Source: Dyella acidisoli
GTDB lineage: Bacteria; Pseudomonadota; Gammaproteobacteria; Xanthomonadales; Rhodanobacteraceae
Assembly: GCF_030160295.1 (NCBI RefSeq)
Contig: NZ_BSOB01000010.1
Coordinates: 210,084-274,083, forward strand
Length of the DNA: 64,000 nt
Reading direction: 5' to 3'
A program made the translations under genes and the position numbers. This document shows positions 7,863-17,101 of the stretch, one piece after another; within the stretch, counting starts at the first letter, position 1; every line of letters begins with the position of its first letter. The notes under the pieces are model-generated. The model was not told the origin of the DNA. It was given only the letters and a program-made list of their open reading frames with translations, and searched no databases.

Positions 7863-9677
7863 TCACTCCTGCGCGTTGATCACGTCCAGAAAATCGCGGC
7901 CATAGCGCTTGAGCTTCGCTTCGCCCACGCCGCTGATCGATGCGAGCTCTTCTTCATTCGCCGGCATCGCACGCAGCATCGCCAACAACGTAGCGTCGTG
8001 AAAGATCACGTACGCAGGTACACCGTGTTGCTTGGCGAGCTGTGAACGCAAGGCGCGCAGCGCTTCCCACATGGGTTGTTCGTAGGCTTCGATACCCAAG
8101 CTGGCGCCGGTGATCAACTGACTGTCGCGACGACGCGACGCGCGGCGTGCTGGTCGTGTTTCCTCGCGCATGTGCACTTCACGCTTGGATGTCAGCACGT
8201 CGCGGCTGGCAACGGTGAGTCGCAAGGTTCCAAAACCTTCTGCATCCGTTGCTAACAAACCAGCCGCAAGCAACTGGCGGAACACCGAGCGCCACTGCTT
8301 TTCGTCCATGTCCGCGCCGATGCCGAAGGTGCTCAGACGATCGTGTCCGAGTTGGCTCATGCGCTCGTTGTCGACGCCACGCAAGATGTCGATCACATGC
8401 CCCGCGCCGAAACGCTGGCCGCTGCGATACACCGCCGACAAAGCTTTCTGTGCGGGAACGGTGGCGTTCCAAGTTTTAGGTGGCTCAAGGCAGTTGTCGC
8501 AGTTGCCGCATGGTCCGGGAAGTGTTTCGCCGAATGCAGCAAGCAGCATCTCGCGCCGACATTGTGTTGCCTCGGCGTAGCTGAGCAACGAATCCAGTTT
8601 CGAACGCTCGACACGCTTACGCTCGTCGCCCGATTCGGACTGCGCAATCATCTGGCTCATCGTTACCACGTCTGACAAGCCGTAGATCATCCATGCATCG
8701 GCGGGCAACCCATCGCGCCCGGCGCGGCCGGTTTCTTGATAATAGCCTTCCATACTGCGCGGCAGATCCAGATGCGCAACAAAGCGCACGTCGGGTTTGT
8801 CGATGCCCATGCCGAACGCAACCGTCGCCACCATCACGACGCCATCCTCACGCAAGAAACGTTGCTGGTTCGCCATGCGTGTCGCCGCATCCAGGCCGGC
8901 GTGGTACGGCAACGCCTCGATGCCGCCTTCGGCCAGCCAGGCGGCCGTTTCATCCACCTTGCGGCGGCTGAGGCAGTAGATGATGCCGGCATCGCCGCGA
9001 TGCCCATCGAGAAAACCCAGCAGCTGGCTGCGAGGATTGTGACGTTGCGTCACGCCATAGCGGATGTTGGGGCGATCGAAGCTGGAAAGGAACTGACGCG
9101 CATCCTGCAGCGCCAGCCGCTCGACGATTTCCTCACGCGTGCGTGGATCAGCGGTAGCCGTGAGCGCGATGCGCGGCACGTTCGGATAGCGCTGATGCAG
9201 GATCGTCAGTTCTCGGTATTCCGGCCGGAAATCGTGGCCCCATTGCGATACGCAATGCGCTTCGTCGATGGCGAACAGCGCCACTTCCGCGCGATCGAGC
9301 CATTCCAGGAAACGCGTGGTGAGCAGGCGTTCCGGTGCCACATACAGCAGATTCAGCTCGCCTGCCGAAAGCTTGCGCTCCACCTCGCGCTGTTCCTGCG
9401 CATCGAGACTGGAGTTGAGATACGCAGCCGCCACGCCCGCTTCGCGCAATGCGTCTACCTGATCGTGCATCAACGCGATCAGGGGCGATACCACGATGCC
9501 GGTGCCTTGCCGCAGCAGCGCCGGAATCTGATAGCACAGCGACTTGCCGCCGCCGGTCGGCATCAGCACCAATGCATCGCCACCCTCAGCCACGTGCTCG
9601 ACGATGGCCTGCTGGTGACCGCGAAAATGGGCGTAGCCGAAGATGCTTTGGAGAATATGGAGGGGCGTGGCGGACAT
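7863..9677 (-). CDS. recQ: ATP-dependent DNA helicase RecQ
   Basis: 3'-5' helicase of the RecF pathway, 604 residues. Motif 0 [13 protein letters not shown], Walker A MPTGGGKS near 39-46, DEAH at about 138-141 followed by the RecQ aromatic-rich loop [13 protein letters not shown], and motif [12 protein letters not shown]. The zinc-binding cysteines appear as [11 protein letters not shown] then CGNCDNC. A winged-helix region and an HRDC domain (from about 525) complete the standard RecQ layout. Full length. A degenerate palindromic repeat lies a few bases before the start codon. Confidence 0.97.
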   Translation of the reverse strand: MSATPLHILQSIFGYAHFRGHQQAIVEHVAEGGDALVLMPTGGGKSLCYQIPALLRQGTGIVVSPLIALMHDQVDALREAGVAAAYLNSSLDAQEQREVERKLSAGELNLLYVAPERLLTTRFLEWLDRAEVALFAIDEAHCVSQWGHDFRPEYRELTILHQRYPNVPRIALTATADPRTREEIVERLALQDARQFLSSFDRPNIRYGVTQRHNPRSQLLGFLDGHRGDAGIIYCLSRRKVDETAAWLAEGGIEALPYHAGLDAATRMANQQRFLREDGVVMVATVAFGMGIDKPDVRFVAHLDLPRSMEGYYQETGRAGRDGLPADAWMIYGLSDVVTMSQMIAQSESGDERKRVERSKLDSLLSYAEATQCRREMLLAAFGETLPGPCGNCDNCLEPPKTWNATVPAQKALSAVYRSGQRFGAGHVIDILRGVDNERMSQLGHDRLSTFGIGADMDEKQWRSVFRQLLAAGLLATDAEGFGTLRLTVASRDVLTSKREVHMREETRPARRASRRRDSQLITGASLGIEAYEQPMWEALRALRSQLAKQHGVPAYVIFHDATLLAMLRAMPANEEELASISGVGEAKLKRYGRDFLDVINAQE

Positions 9678-9692
9678 GTTTCTTGTTTTTCG

Positions 9693-9727
9693 CCCTCTCG
9701 CCTACGGTGAGAGGGTTGGGGTGAGGG
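9693..9727. repeat. Single degenerate CCCTCTCgCC palindrome upstream of recQ
   Basis: ccctctcgcctacggtgaga followed by gggttggggtgaggg. Same consensus as the paired elements, with one substitution in each arm that keeps the hairpin. It is 15 bases from the recQ start, so it falls in the recQ 5' leader. Confidence 0.7.
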
Positions 9728-9848
9728 ATAACCTGGCGGCCAAGCTTATTTCTTTCGCGCCTGACCTTCGAGTTATGTAATCCCGTTGAGAAGGGAGGGA
9801 CTTGCCTCGCCAAAGTGACAGGCGCTTCGACCGTACTTCTCAGCCAGC

Positions 9849-10184
9849 CTAAGGCAGCCCCCACAGTTCCCGATCCACATCCGCATCCAGCCCAAAACGC
9901 GCCAGCGGCACGCGACCGTTCTTCACCTCTACACCTTCCGCGCGCAACAGGCGGCATTGCTCACGAAAACCGCGACTGCCGGGTGGCATGGCGATTTGGC
10001 CGCTGGAGCGCAGCACGCGAAACCACGGCAGCTTCATGCCATCAGGCACCTCGCCCAGCAGGCGGCCCACCAACCGTGCGCGACCCGGCAAGCCTGCGCG
10101 TGCCGCGATAGCGCCATAGCTGGCCACGCGACCGGGCGGGATGGCTGCGATGGCTTCAAAAACCTTGAAATATTCCTGTTTCAC
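9849..10184 (-). CDS. Alkyltransferase-like protein (ATL, MGMT family without the acceptor Cys)
   Basis: 111 residues matching the DNA-binding domain of O6-alkylguanine-DNA alkyltransferases. The helix-turn-helix GRVASYGAIAARAGLPGRAR carries the Arg used to flip bases. The methyl-acceptor motif PCHRV is replaced by PWFRV (about 53-57): Trp for Cys, as in ATL/YbaZ proteins, and Phe for the usual His. ATL proteins bind O6-alkylguanine without repairing it and hand the lesion to nucleotide excision repair. No N-terminal domain. Divergent from an uncharacterised gene. Confidence 0.9.
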   Translation of the reverse strand: MKQEYFKVFEAIAAIPPGRVASYGAIAARAGLPGRARLVGRLLGEVPDGMKLPWFRVLRSSGQIAMPPGSRGFREQCRLLRAEGVEVKNGRVPLARFGLDADVDRELWGLP

Positions 10185-10252
10185 GACAAGCGTGCACCTT
10201 CACGAAGCTCGTGGCAGAGTAGCAGCGGTCCGCTTTCGATTCGGATAGCCGC

Positions 10253-10657
10253 ATGCATCACTTCGAAGCCGTCCGTTCGCTGATTGGCAGCCTGCACACC
10301 TTGCGGCGAAACGATCCGTATGTGATCAGTTTCGATATGACGCTGCCGCATGGCCGTCACCAGGGCATGTACCTGGCCGAACTGGAAGATGAGAACGGCC
10401 GCCGTTACCTTCGTATCTCCACGCCGATCGGCCCGCTGTCGGGCGCCGATCCCAAGCGCTGCCTGCGTTTCAATTGGGAGCAGCGTGTCGGCTTCCTGGC
10501 GGTGACGGATCTGGATGGCTCCCCTTACCTGCACTTATGCGAGAACCGGCCATACGAGCTGGTGAATGGGCAGGAACTGATGCGGCTGATCACGGAACTG
10601 GGCTCGCTAGGCGATGAGCTGGAACAGTTGATCGTGGATAGTGGGGATAGCTTCTAG
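10253..10657 (+). CDS. Hypothetical protein, possible YbjN/CesT-like fold
   Basis: 134 residues, acidic, no signal peptide. Pattern: N-terminal helix (FEAVRSLIGSLHTL), several beta strands (YVISFDMTL, GMYLAELEDENG, RYLRISTPIGPL, CLRFNWEQRVGFLAV, PYLHLCENRP), then a C-terminal amphipathic helix (GQELMRLITELGSLGDELEQ). That alternation resembles type III chaperone/YbjN-like proteins, which bind partner proteins, but this is only a resemblance of secondary structure. No operon partner. Confidence 0.6.
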   Translation: MHHFEAVRSLIGSLHTLRRNDPYVISFDMTLPHGRHQGMYLAELEDENGRRYLRISTPIGPLSGADPKRCLRFNWEQRVGFLAVTDLDGSPYLHLCENRPYELVNGQELMRLITELGSLGDELEQLIVDSGDSF

Positions 10658-10658
10658 T

Positions 10659-10728
10659 TGGTTGGGGTGAAAATCCCACCATCGGGATTCTTGCGTGCAT
10701 GGCAATGTTGGGGTCTGCACCCCCAACG
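10659..10728. repeat. Degenerate copy of the GTTGGGGTGCAAACCCCAAC palindrome
   Basis: Arms ggttggggtgaaaatcccac and gttggggtctgcacccccaac flank a short centre containing ttgcgtgcatggc. It is a decayed relative of the perfect element upstream of proS and fills the gap between two convergent genes. Confidence 0.6.
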
Positions 10729-10733
10729 GTGAC

Positions 10734-11858
10734 TCACCCGAACTGCCGTGCCAGTTGCACAAACCCGTACGCGATCAACGCCGTCACGGGCAAGGTGAGA
10801 ATCCACGCCCACACCATGCGTTCCACCACCGACCAGCGGATGGCATTGAAGCGCTTGGCTGAGCCCACGCCCATGATCGAGGACGACACCACGTGCGTGG
10901 TCGATACGGGCAGACCGAACATCGAGGCGAAGAGAATCACCATCGCAGAACTGCCCTCCGCCGCGAAGCCATTGATCGGATGCAGCTTCACCATCTTGTG
11001 ACCGAGCGTCTTGATGATGCGCCAACCACCACCCGCCGTACCGCCGGCCATGGTGAGCGCACACACCGCCGCCACCCAATGCGGCACGGCAAAGCCACCC
11101 GCCGTGGATTCATGGATACGCAGGAACGACAGCCATTCCGGCAAGTTGTCGAAGCGACCGGCTGCCGTAGCGCTAGCCAACGCCAGCGCGATGATGCCCA
11201 TGCTCTTCTGGGCATCGTTCATGCCGTGCGCCAGACCCATCGCGCTGGCTGAAAGGATCTGCACTTTGCCGAAGAAGCTGTTCACGAACGGCGTGCGTCC
11301 CAGATGACGCAGAACGCTCTTGCGCGTCGCGAACCAGGCGAGCAGGCCGTACAAGCCACCCATCAGTACAAAACCGAGCACAAAGCCCATCACCGGCGAC
11401 ACCACCATCGGCATCACCACCTTCGGTAACACACCCTTGCCTTCCCACCAGTGCGCGCCACCCTGCGCCCAGATCACTGCAGCGAGGCGCCCGCCGGATT
11501 CGGCAATAGCCGCACCAATCAGCGCCCCCACCAGCGCGTGACTGGAACTGGAAGGCAGACCCAGCCACCAGGTGATCAGGTTCCAGACAATGGCTGCCAG
11601 CAGCGCGCAGATCAGCAACTCAGGCCCAGCGTGCACCACGCCGGTGTTGACGATGCCGGCCGCGATGGTGGCGGCCACCGCCGTGCCCCACATGGCGCCG
11701 ACCAGGTTGGTGACGGCTGCCAACAGCACTGCCTGCCCGGGTGACAACACCTTGGTGGCGACAACCGTGGCAATCGAGTTGGCGGTGTCGTGAAAGCCGT
11801 TGATGTAAGTGAAGATAAGCGCGATCAGCACGACCGCAACGACGAGGCCAAGGCTCAT
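10734..11858 (-). CDS. Inorganic phosphate transporter, PiT family
   Basis: 374-residue membrane carrier for low-affinity phosphate (metal-phosphate/H+) uptake. Both PiT signatures are visible: GFHDTANSIATVVATK in the N-terminal half and GLPVSTTHVVSSSIMG in the C-terminal half, related by the internal duplication of the family; GLPSSSSHALVGALIG is the equivalent half-signature. About ten hydrophobic segments. A DUF47 gene lies 14 bases upstream on the same strand, the usual partner. Confidence 0.94.
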   Translation of the reverse strand: MSLGLVVAVVLIALIFTYINGFHDTANSIATVVATKVLSPGQAVLLAAVTNLVGAMWGTAVAATIAAGIVNTGVVHAGPELLICALLAAIVWNLITWWLGLPSSSSHALVGALIGAAIAESGGRLAAVIWAQGGAHWWEGKGVLPKVVMPMVVSPVMGFVLGFVLMGGLYGLLAWFATRKSVLRHLGRTPFVNSFFGKVQILSASAMGLAHGMNDAQKSMGIIALALASATAAGRFDNLPEWLSFLRIHESTAGGFAVPHWVAAVCALTMAGGTAGGGWRIIKTLGHKMVKLHPINGFAAEGSSAMVILFASMFGLPVSTTHVVSSSIMGVGSAKRFNAIRWSVVERMVWAWILTLPVTALIAYGFVQLARQFG

Positions 11859-11872
11859 GCGTGCACCCGGCC

Positions 11873-12502
11873 TCAGGAGTTCTTCAACACGATGGAATAA
11901 ACGGTGTTGCCGACGTCACGGCACTTGTCGATGGCCTTCTCGATCAGCTCGAACAGATCTTTCGCCAACATCGCACGCATGGCGTCGTTGCTTTCAAGAT
12001 AAAGCGTGCGATACGGCGCAAGCAGCATGCGATCGCCCTCCGATTCCAGTGTCTGCAGGCGATCCTGCAATTTTTTCACCGGATCGATGCGCAGGCCGCG
12101 GCGCAGTTCGCCGATCATCTCGGCCACCACGTCGGTGGCGCGCGTCAGCACCAGGGTGCGCTGGCTGAAATCCACGCCCTGCAGGCGGCTGGCGACGATC
12201 TCGTAGCGTTCGGCGAACTTCTCCACGCTTTTCGGAATTTTGTACAGCGAGGAGTTGAGCGCCTCGATGTCCTCGCGGTCCAGCGCCGTGACAAAGGTGT
12301 TCACGAGTTCTTCGCTGATTTGAGCAGCCAACGCCTTTTCGCGCGAACGGGTGGCAGCGAAGGCAGCCATCACCGGCGCATGGTCGGGCTGGCTGACCAG
12401 CTCATGCAGGGCTTTGGCGCTTTCACGAGCCGCCTCAGCGCTCTGCTCCAGGAGCCCGTAGAACTTATCGCCTTTGCCGAAAATCGTCTGGAGAGAAAAC
12501 AT
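11873..12502 (-). CDS. DUF47 (PhoU-like) phosphate transport accessory protein
   Basis: 209 residues, almost entirely helical, beginning MFSLQTIFGKGDKFYGLLEQ, the typical DUF47/UPF0111 start. Two three-helix PhoU-like bundles are expected, with conserved acidic patches in REDIEALNSSLYKIPKSVEK and ELIEKAIDKCRDVGNTVYSI. In other bacteria the protein modulates the adjacent PiT transporter. It is first in a two-gene operon with the transporter. Confidence 0.92.
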   Translation of the reverse strand: MFSLQTIFGKGDKFYGLLEQSAEAARESAKALHELVSQPDHAPVMAAFAATRSREKALAAQISEELVNTFVTALDREDIEALNSSLYKIPKSVEKFAERYEIVASRLQGVDFSQRTLVLTRATDVVAEMIGELRRGLRIDPVKKLQDRLQTLESEGDRMLLAPYRTLYLESNDAMRAMLAKDLFELIEKAIDKCRDVGNTVYSIVLKNS

Positions 12503-12658
12503 GCTTGGGGGCCTGGAAGCAGAAAAAAAGACAAATATTTCGCGAATGTTACAGGACGCCCCTGCCGCGCCGCACCACCCGGGCCTGACGGGACCGTGTC
12601 TAAGACGGCTCGCCGTGCCTTACACTGCTCACATGCCCGCACCTGATGCCCTGTCGCG

Positions 12659-13984
12659 ATGCTAGCCACAATCGCGCTCGTCCTCCTCCTCGCCCTTTGC
12701 AACGGTTTCTTCGCGCTTTCGGAAATGGCGCTGGTCGCCTCACGCAAGAGCCGGCTCAAGCAGATGGCCCGCACCAGCCGCCGCGCCCAGATCGCGCTCA
12801 AGCACGCCGAGGCGCCAGAGCATTTCCTTTCCACCGTGCAGGTGGGCATCACCCTGGTGATGTTGATCACCGGCGCAGTAGCCGGAGACGCCATCGGCAC
12901 GCAGATCGGCACCATGCTGCACGACGGCAGCATCGCCTGGCTGGCGCCTTACACGCGAGTGATCGGCATCGTGCTGGGCTTCATGGTGATCTCGTTCATC
13001 CAGATCGTGGTCGGTGAGCTGGTGCCCAAACGCCTGGCGCTGTCCGCGCCGGAGAAAGTGTCGAGCATCGTCGGCGTGCCCATGCTGGTGCTTTCACGCG
13101 CCACCGCCCCGTTCGTGTGGATGCTCAACCGCTCCAGCAGCGTGTTGCTGAAGCTGATGCGCGTGCAGGATCGTGGCGACAGCGCCGCGACAGAAGAAGA
13201 AATCCGCCTGCTGGTGGCTGAGAGCACCGAGCAAGGCGTGCTCGACGCCGACGAGCAGGCCATGGTCAACCGCGTGCTGCGCTTGGGCGATCGCACAGTG
13301 GATAGCGTGATGTCCCCGCGCACACGTATCGCCTGGCTGGACGTTAACGCGCCGCTGGAAGAAAACCTCGAGGTATTGCGACACAACTCCTACTCGCGCT
13401 ACCCCGTCTACCGCGACGATGAAAGCGACGTGCTTGGCGTGATGGAAGTGAAAACCCTGCTCGGTGACATCACCCTGGGCAAACTCGACCTGTTCCGCAC
13501 GTTGGCAAAACCGCTATACGTGCCCGCCACCGCGCGTGCCCTGGATCTATTGGAAGAATTCCGCGACGCCGAAACGCCGATGGCACTAGTGGTGGACGAG
13601 TATGGCGATATCGACGGCGTGGTGACGCTCAACGATCTGCTTGCCGCCGTGGTCGGCGCCAGCCAGCTCGGCCACGGTAGCGGCGGTGAAGAAAACTCAC
13701 CGATCGTGCAGCGCGAGGACGGTAGCTGGTTGATCGACGGCGCCATCTCCACCGACGACCTCCGCGAGCTGCTGCATTTGGATCAACTGCCCGGCGAAGA
13801 CGAACACGATTTCCGCACCGCCGCTGGCATGGTGATGGCCGCGCTCGGCCATATTCCGCAGACCGGCGAAGTGTTCGCCTGGCGCGGCATCCGTTTCGAA
13901 GTGGTGGATCTGGATGGCGCGCGTATCGACAAGTTGCTGGTGACGCCGGCGCCGCGGATTGAGCTGGGCGACGACGAGCAGTGA
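12659..13984 (+). CDS. Hemolysin/CorC-type membrane protein (DUF21-CBS-CBS-CorC_HlyC)
   Basis: 441 residues. An N-terminal DUF21/CNNM domain with four hydrophobic segments holds NGFFALSEMALVASRKSRLK, two CBS domains span about 205-335 (VMSPRTRIAWLDVN; ALVVDEYGDIDGVVTLNDLL), and a C-terminal CorC_HlyC domain starts at about 350 (DGSWLIDGAISTDDLREL). The family is tied to divalent cation transport or magnesium/cobalt resistance; the hemolysin name is historical. Its start is 156 bases from the divergent DUF47 gene. No signal peptide beyond the first membrane segment. Confidence 0.92.
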   Translation: MLATIALVLLLALCNGFFALSEMALVASRKSRLKQMARTSRRAQIALKHAEAPEHFLSTVQVGITLVMLITGAVAGDAIGTQIGTMLHDGSIAWLAPYTRVIGIVLGFMVISFIQIVVGELVPKRLALSAPEKVSSIVGVPMLVLSRATAPFVWMLNRSSSVLLKLMRVQDRGDSAATEEEIRLLVAESTEQGVLDADEQAMVNRVLRLGDRTVDSVMSPRTRIAWLDVNAPLEENLEVLRHNSYSRYPVYRDDESDVLGVMEVKTLLGDITLGKLDLFRTLAKPLYVPATARALDLLEEFRDAETPMALVVDEYGDIDGVVTLNDLLAAVVGASQLGHGSGGEENSPIVQREDGSWLIDGAISTDDLRELLHLDQLPGEDEHDFRTAAGMVMAALGHIPQTGEVFAWRGIRFEVVDLDGARIDKLLVTPAPRIELGDDEQ

Positions 13985-13996
13985 GCTTGCTTTTCA

Positions 13997-14132
13997 TCCT
14001 CTCCCCTACGGGGAGAGGATCGAGGTGAGGGGACATGGCTTGCCCCTGCCTTTTTCAAACGAAGCGATGCCTTGATCTACCTGCAACGCAAGATTGCCCC
14101 TCACCCTAACCCTCTCCCCGGAGGGGAGAGGG
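13997..14132. repeat. Head-to-head pair of CCTCTCCCC palindromes (short class)
   Basis: Left unit tcctctcccctacggggaga plus a gaggtgagggg tail; right unit inverse. The spacer holds GGCTTGCCCC on the left and GCAAGATTGCCCC on the right, motifs shared with the pairs before hprK and valS. It lies between convergent genes. Confidence 0.85.
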
Positions 14133-14142
14133 AATAACACAC

Positions 14143-14913
14143 TTACTTCTTCTCGCTCGCCAACTTCGCCATCCGCTGCGCATCCGCCAAAATCCCGTGC
14201 AGCATGCGCAACTCGCGCTCATCCATCTGCGTGCGCTGAAACAGCTTGCGTAGTCGCAGCATGATCATGGTCGGTGAGCGGCCCTTGTGGAAATCAATAT
14301 CGTCCAGCGTTTGCGACAGATGTTCGTAGAAGCGTTCCATCTGCGACGCGTCTGCCGGCAGCTCATCGTGCAGCGGTGGCGGCGCGGGCATCTTCTCGCC
14401 GAGCAAGGCTACGCGTAACTCGTAAGCCATCACCTGCACTGCCTGCGCGAGATTGAGCGAACTGAAATCGTCCACGCTGGGGATACGCACCATCGCGTGG
14501 CAGCGCGCCAACTCTTCGTTTTCCAAACCCGTGCGTTCGTTGCCGAACACCAGCGCCACCTGCTCGCCACGTTCCGCTGCCGCCAGCGCCTGGGCTGCGG
14601 CTTCACGCGGGGTCAGTTCCGGCAAGTTCACGCCTCGGCGGCGTGCCGAAAGACCGAAGGCCACGCTGGTACTGGCCAAGGCATCCACCAGCCCCGCGTG
14701 CACACCAGCGCCGTCAAGGACATCGTCCGCACCCGCCGCCATCGCCGATACCTCGCGATCCGGAAAGCGCTGCGGTGCGACCAGATCCATGCGAGTAAAG
14801 CCCATGGTGCGCATCGCCCGCGCCGCACTGCCGATGTTCCCCGGGTGGGAGGTACGGACGAGGACAAAGCGGAAGCGGTTGGGAAGATCGATGGCGGTCA
14901 TGCGGTGGGACAT
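14143..14913 (-). CDS. trmJ: tRNA (cytidine/uridine-2'-O-)-methyltransferase TrmJ
   Basis: SPOUT-class enzyme that 2'-O-methylates position 32 of several tRNAs; 256 residues from the chosen start. The N-terminus FVLVRTSHPGNIGSAARAM is motif 1, LVFGNERTGLENEEL is motif 2 and IPSVDDFSSLNLAQAVQVMA is the knot region motif 3. The C-terminal extension (about 170-256) is helical, as in TrmJ. A second ATG four codons downstream (MTAIDL) is equally possible, as neither has a clear ribosome-binding site. Divergent from suhB. Confidence 0.93.
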   Translation of the reverse strand: MSHRMTAIDLPNRFRFVLVRTSHPGNIGSAARAMRTMGFTRMDLVAPQRFPDREVSAMAAGADDVLDGAGVHAGLVDALASTSVAFGLSARRRGVNLPELTPREAAAQALAAAERGEQVALVFGNERTGLENEELARCHAMVRIPSVDDFSSLNLAQAVQVMAYELRVALLGEKMPAPPPLHDELPADASQMERFYEHLSQTLDDIDFHKGRSPTMIMLRLRKLFQRTQMDERELRMLHGILADAQRMAKLASEKK

Positions 14914-15046
14914 CGGGTTTTCGGGCTGGCAAGGATAGTCGAGGAGCAGGCGCAGGGGGCGACCCCGGTGGCTCGTCCCTCGCCCCACATCGCCCGCTCT
15001 GCTATTATTGCCGGTCGCTAACCCGTTCTTTTGCCAAGCCAAAGCC

Positions 15047-15850
15047 ATGACCAGACCCGCCGTCAACGTCGCGGTACGCGCCGCGCGCTCCGCCGGTAAC
15101 GTGATCCTGCGTTACATGAACCGCATCGACGGCCTCAACGTCGTTGAGAAGCAACGCATGGACTTTGCGTCCGAGGTCGATCGGCTGGCTGAGGCCGAGA
15201 TCGTCAAAGAACTGCGCCGCGCCTACCCCACTCACGCCATCCTCGCCGAGGAAGGCGGCGCCATCGGCAAGAGCCCGCAAGTGTGGGTGATCGATCCACT
15301 GGATGGCACGCACAACTATCTCCGCGGCATTCCGCATTTCAGCGTATCCATCGCCCTGCTCGACAAGGGCGAGCCGGTGTATGCAGTGGTGTTCGATCCG
15401 CTGCGCGACGAACTGTTCACCGCCAGCAAGGGCGACGGCGCCTATCTCAACGACCGTCGTATCCGCGTCAGCAAGCGCGAAAACCTCGCCGGCGCCATGA
15501 TCGCCACCGGGTTTCCCTACCGCCAGCGCGCGCATCTCGAGTCCCAGCTGGCGATGACACGCTCGCTGCTTTCGCAAGCCGAAGACATCCGCCGCTCCGG
15601 CTCCGCTGCGCTCGATCTCGCTTACACGGCCGCCGGCCGCTATGACGGCTTCTTCGAAATCGGCTTGAAGCCCTGGGACATGGCCGCGGGCGTGCTGCTG
15701 GTGCGCGAAGCGGGCGGCAAGTATTGCGACTTCGCGGGCCGGGATGGCATTCCCGAGAGCGGCAACATCGTCGCCGGCAACGTACATGTGACGAAGGCGA
15801 TGCTCGAAGCGATCAGTGCGCAGGCAACGCCAGCGTTGCTGAGGGCTTAA
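15047..15850 (+). CDS. suhB: Inositol-1-monophosphatase SuhB
   Basis: Mg2+-dependent phosphatase of the IMPase family, 267 residues, which in E. coli also binds RNA polymerase/NusA and supports rRNA antitermination. Metal and substrate motifs are ILAEEGG (about 65), [15 protein letters not shown] (about 83-97) and [15 protein letters not shown] (about 212-226). The ATG beginning [10 protein letters not shown] is chosen from alignment with the family; no strong Shine-Dalgarno is present. The motif order and spacing are normal. Confidence 0.95.
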   Translation: MTRPAVNVAVRAARSAGNVILRYMNRIDGLNVVEKQRMDFASEVDRLAEAEIVKELRRAYPTHAILAEEGGAIGKSPQVWVIDPLDGTHNYLRGIPHFSVSIALLDKGEPVYAVVFDPLRDELFTASKGDGAYLNDRRIRVSKRENLAGAMIATGFPYRQRAHLESQLAMTRSLLSQAEDIRRSGSAALDLAYTAAGRYDGFFEIGLKPWDMAAGVLLVREAGGKYCDFAGRDGIPESGNIVAGNVHVTKAMLEAISAQATPALLRA

Positions 15851-15860
15851 TGCGTCAACA

Positions 15861-15887
15861 GTAGGTTGGGTGCAACCCCCAGCCTAC
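15861..15887. repeat. Single-arm copy of the GTAGGTTGGG palindrome
   Basis: GTAGGTTGGG and CCCAGCCTAC form a 10-bp stem (one G-U) around TGCAACC. It sits between the convergent suhB and VOC genes and may act as a bidirectional transcript end. Confidence 0.6.
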
Positions 15888-15890
15888 CGC

Positions 15891-16280
15891 TCACACCGTA
15901 ATCTCAATCCGATTCCCATCCGGATCCAGCACCACGCTTTCGTAATACCCATCGCCGGTGCGCCGCGGCCCGTCGAGCAGCGAATAGCCGTCGTCCTTCA
16001 GGCGTTGCGTCAACGCATCCACTTTCTGCTCCGATCCCACCGACATCGCGAAATGCGTCAAGCCCATGCGTTGCGCACCTTGCGGGAGCACCGTGGGCGA
16101 AAGCGTCGTCGTGCGCATCACTTCCAAGCGCGCACCATCGGAAAACCTGAGAAAGCAGGATTCAAAACCCTTGGCCGCGTTGACATACCGGTCGCCCGCA
16201 GCGGCATCGAAATACGTCGTGTAGAACTGCACACAGCGATCGATGTCCGTGGTCCACAACGCGAGATGTTCGATACGCAT
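15891..16280 (-). CDS. VOC-family protein 1 (glyoxalase/dioxygenase fold), metal ligands retained
   Basis: 129 residues with two beta-alpha-beta-beta-beta modules. Likely metal ligands are His in MRIEHLALWTTD, His in GLTHFAMSVG and Glu in NRIEITV. The order, length and VLDPDGNRIE end match lactoylglutathione-lyase-like VOC proteins, but the substrate cannot be assigned. First of three successive VOC genes on this strand when read right to left (it is the last to be transcribed). Confidence 0.82.
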   Translation of the reverse strand: MRIEHLALWTTDIDRCVQFYTTYFDAAAGDRYVNAAKGFESCFLRFSDGARLEVMRTTTLSPTVLPQGAQRMGLTHFAMSVGSEQKVDALTQRLKDDGYSLLDGPRRTGDGYYESVVLDPDGNRIEITV

Positions 16281-16312
16281 GCAAGGCTTTCCTTACGAAA
16301 GCAGCAACAACA

Positions 16313-16645
16313 TCACGTGCCGGATGTACCGATATTGAATATCAGCCCATAAGGATCGCGAAGATAACAGCGAGGAAGCTGTGCATCCTCCTCGACGACT
16401 TCGCAGCCCGCAGCGAGCAATTGCGCCTTGGCTGCCTGCACATCCGGCACCAGGAATTCGAACACCGGTCCATGCGCCGCCCCTTTCTCGACATAGAGGC
16501 GGAACTCACCGGTTTCGAAACCCACCATCCCTTCACCGCGCTGGACCGCTGCCAGACCTAGCACCGAGGTATAGAAATTCACGGCATCCGCCCAAGCTTC
16601 GGTGCGGATGATTACGTCGCGAGAAGAACGGAACATTGCGGACAT
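16313..16645 (-). CDS. VOC-family protein 2, metal ligands apparently lost
   Basis: 110 residues of VOC fold (YTSVLGLAAVQRGEGMVGFE; PVFEFLVPDVQAAKAQLLAA; YLRDPYGLIFNIG). The usual His near the first strand is replaced (DVIIRTEAW), the second strand has FEFLV, and the last ligand position reads FNIG rather than an acidic residue. It may therefore be a binding protein, like bleomycin-resistance-type VOC members, rather than a metalloenzyme. A second in-frame ATG lies three codons in. Confidence 0.8.
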   Translation of the reverse strand: MSAMFRSSRDVIIRTEAWADAVNFYTSVLGLAAVQRGEGMVGFETGEFRLYVEKGAAHGPVFEFLVPDVQAAKAQLLAAGCEVVEEDAQLPRCYLRDPYGLIFNIGTSGT

Positions 16646-16673
16646 AACGCCACCTCACTGCTCACATTCGAGG

Positions 16674-17060
16674 TTATTCCGGCAGATGACACACCGCTTC
16701 GATATTGTGCCCGTCCGGATCGAGCACGAAGGCACCATAGTAGTCCTGGTGATAGTGCGGACGAATGCCGGGCGCACCGTTATCGCGCCCACCTGCGGCA
16801 ATAGCCTCGCGATAGAAGGCATCGACCAACGCACGATTGTTCACGCGAAACGCCACGTGCATAGGCGGCTGATGGGGCGCGCCTTTGCTAATCCAGAAAT
16901 CCGGCTTGGGCGGCTCACCAAAACCAGCCACGTCTGTGCTGCCGGTGACCGCAGAGGGAAATTCCATCAACAGCGCATAACCGATCGCGGTTAGCGCCTT
17001 GACATAGAACGCCTTGCTTTTCTCGAAATCGCTGACAGACACACCAATGTGGTCAATCAT
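16674..17060 (-). CDS. VOC-family protein 3, metal ligands retained
   Basis: 128 residues: MIDHIGVSVSDFEKSKAFY at the N-terminus, MHVAFRVNNRALVDAFYREA in the middle, and FVLDPDGHNIEAVCH at the end. His4, the His of MHVAFRV and the Glu of NIEAV give the H/H/E triad. The pattern matches many annotated glyoxalase-like proteins of unknown substrate. Confidence 0.83.
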   Translation of the reverse strand: MIDHIGVSVSDFEKSKAFYVKALTAIGYALLMEFPSAVTGSTDVAGFGEPPKPDFWISKGAPHQPPMHVAFRVNNRALVDAFYREAIAAGGRDNGAPGIRPHYHQDYYGAFVLDPDGHNIEAVCHLPE

Positions 17061-17101
17061 GTCGCGTTCCTTGATGAAGCGTTACACAACCGTTGTGGCC
17101 A

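Noticed and set aside
8736..9710. 324-residue plus-strand open frame opposite recQ
   Set aside because: Antisense to recQ with no domain; recQ has every helicase motif.
15861..15887. Dedicated suhB terminator
   Set aside because: The hairpin belongs to a repeat family found elsewhere and lacks a T run; it was listed as a repeat rather than a terminator.
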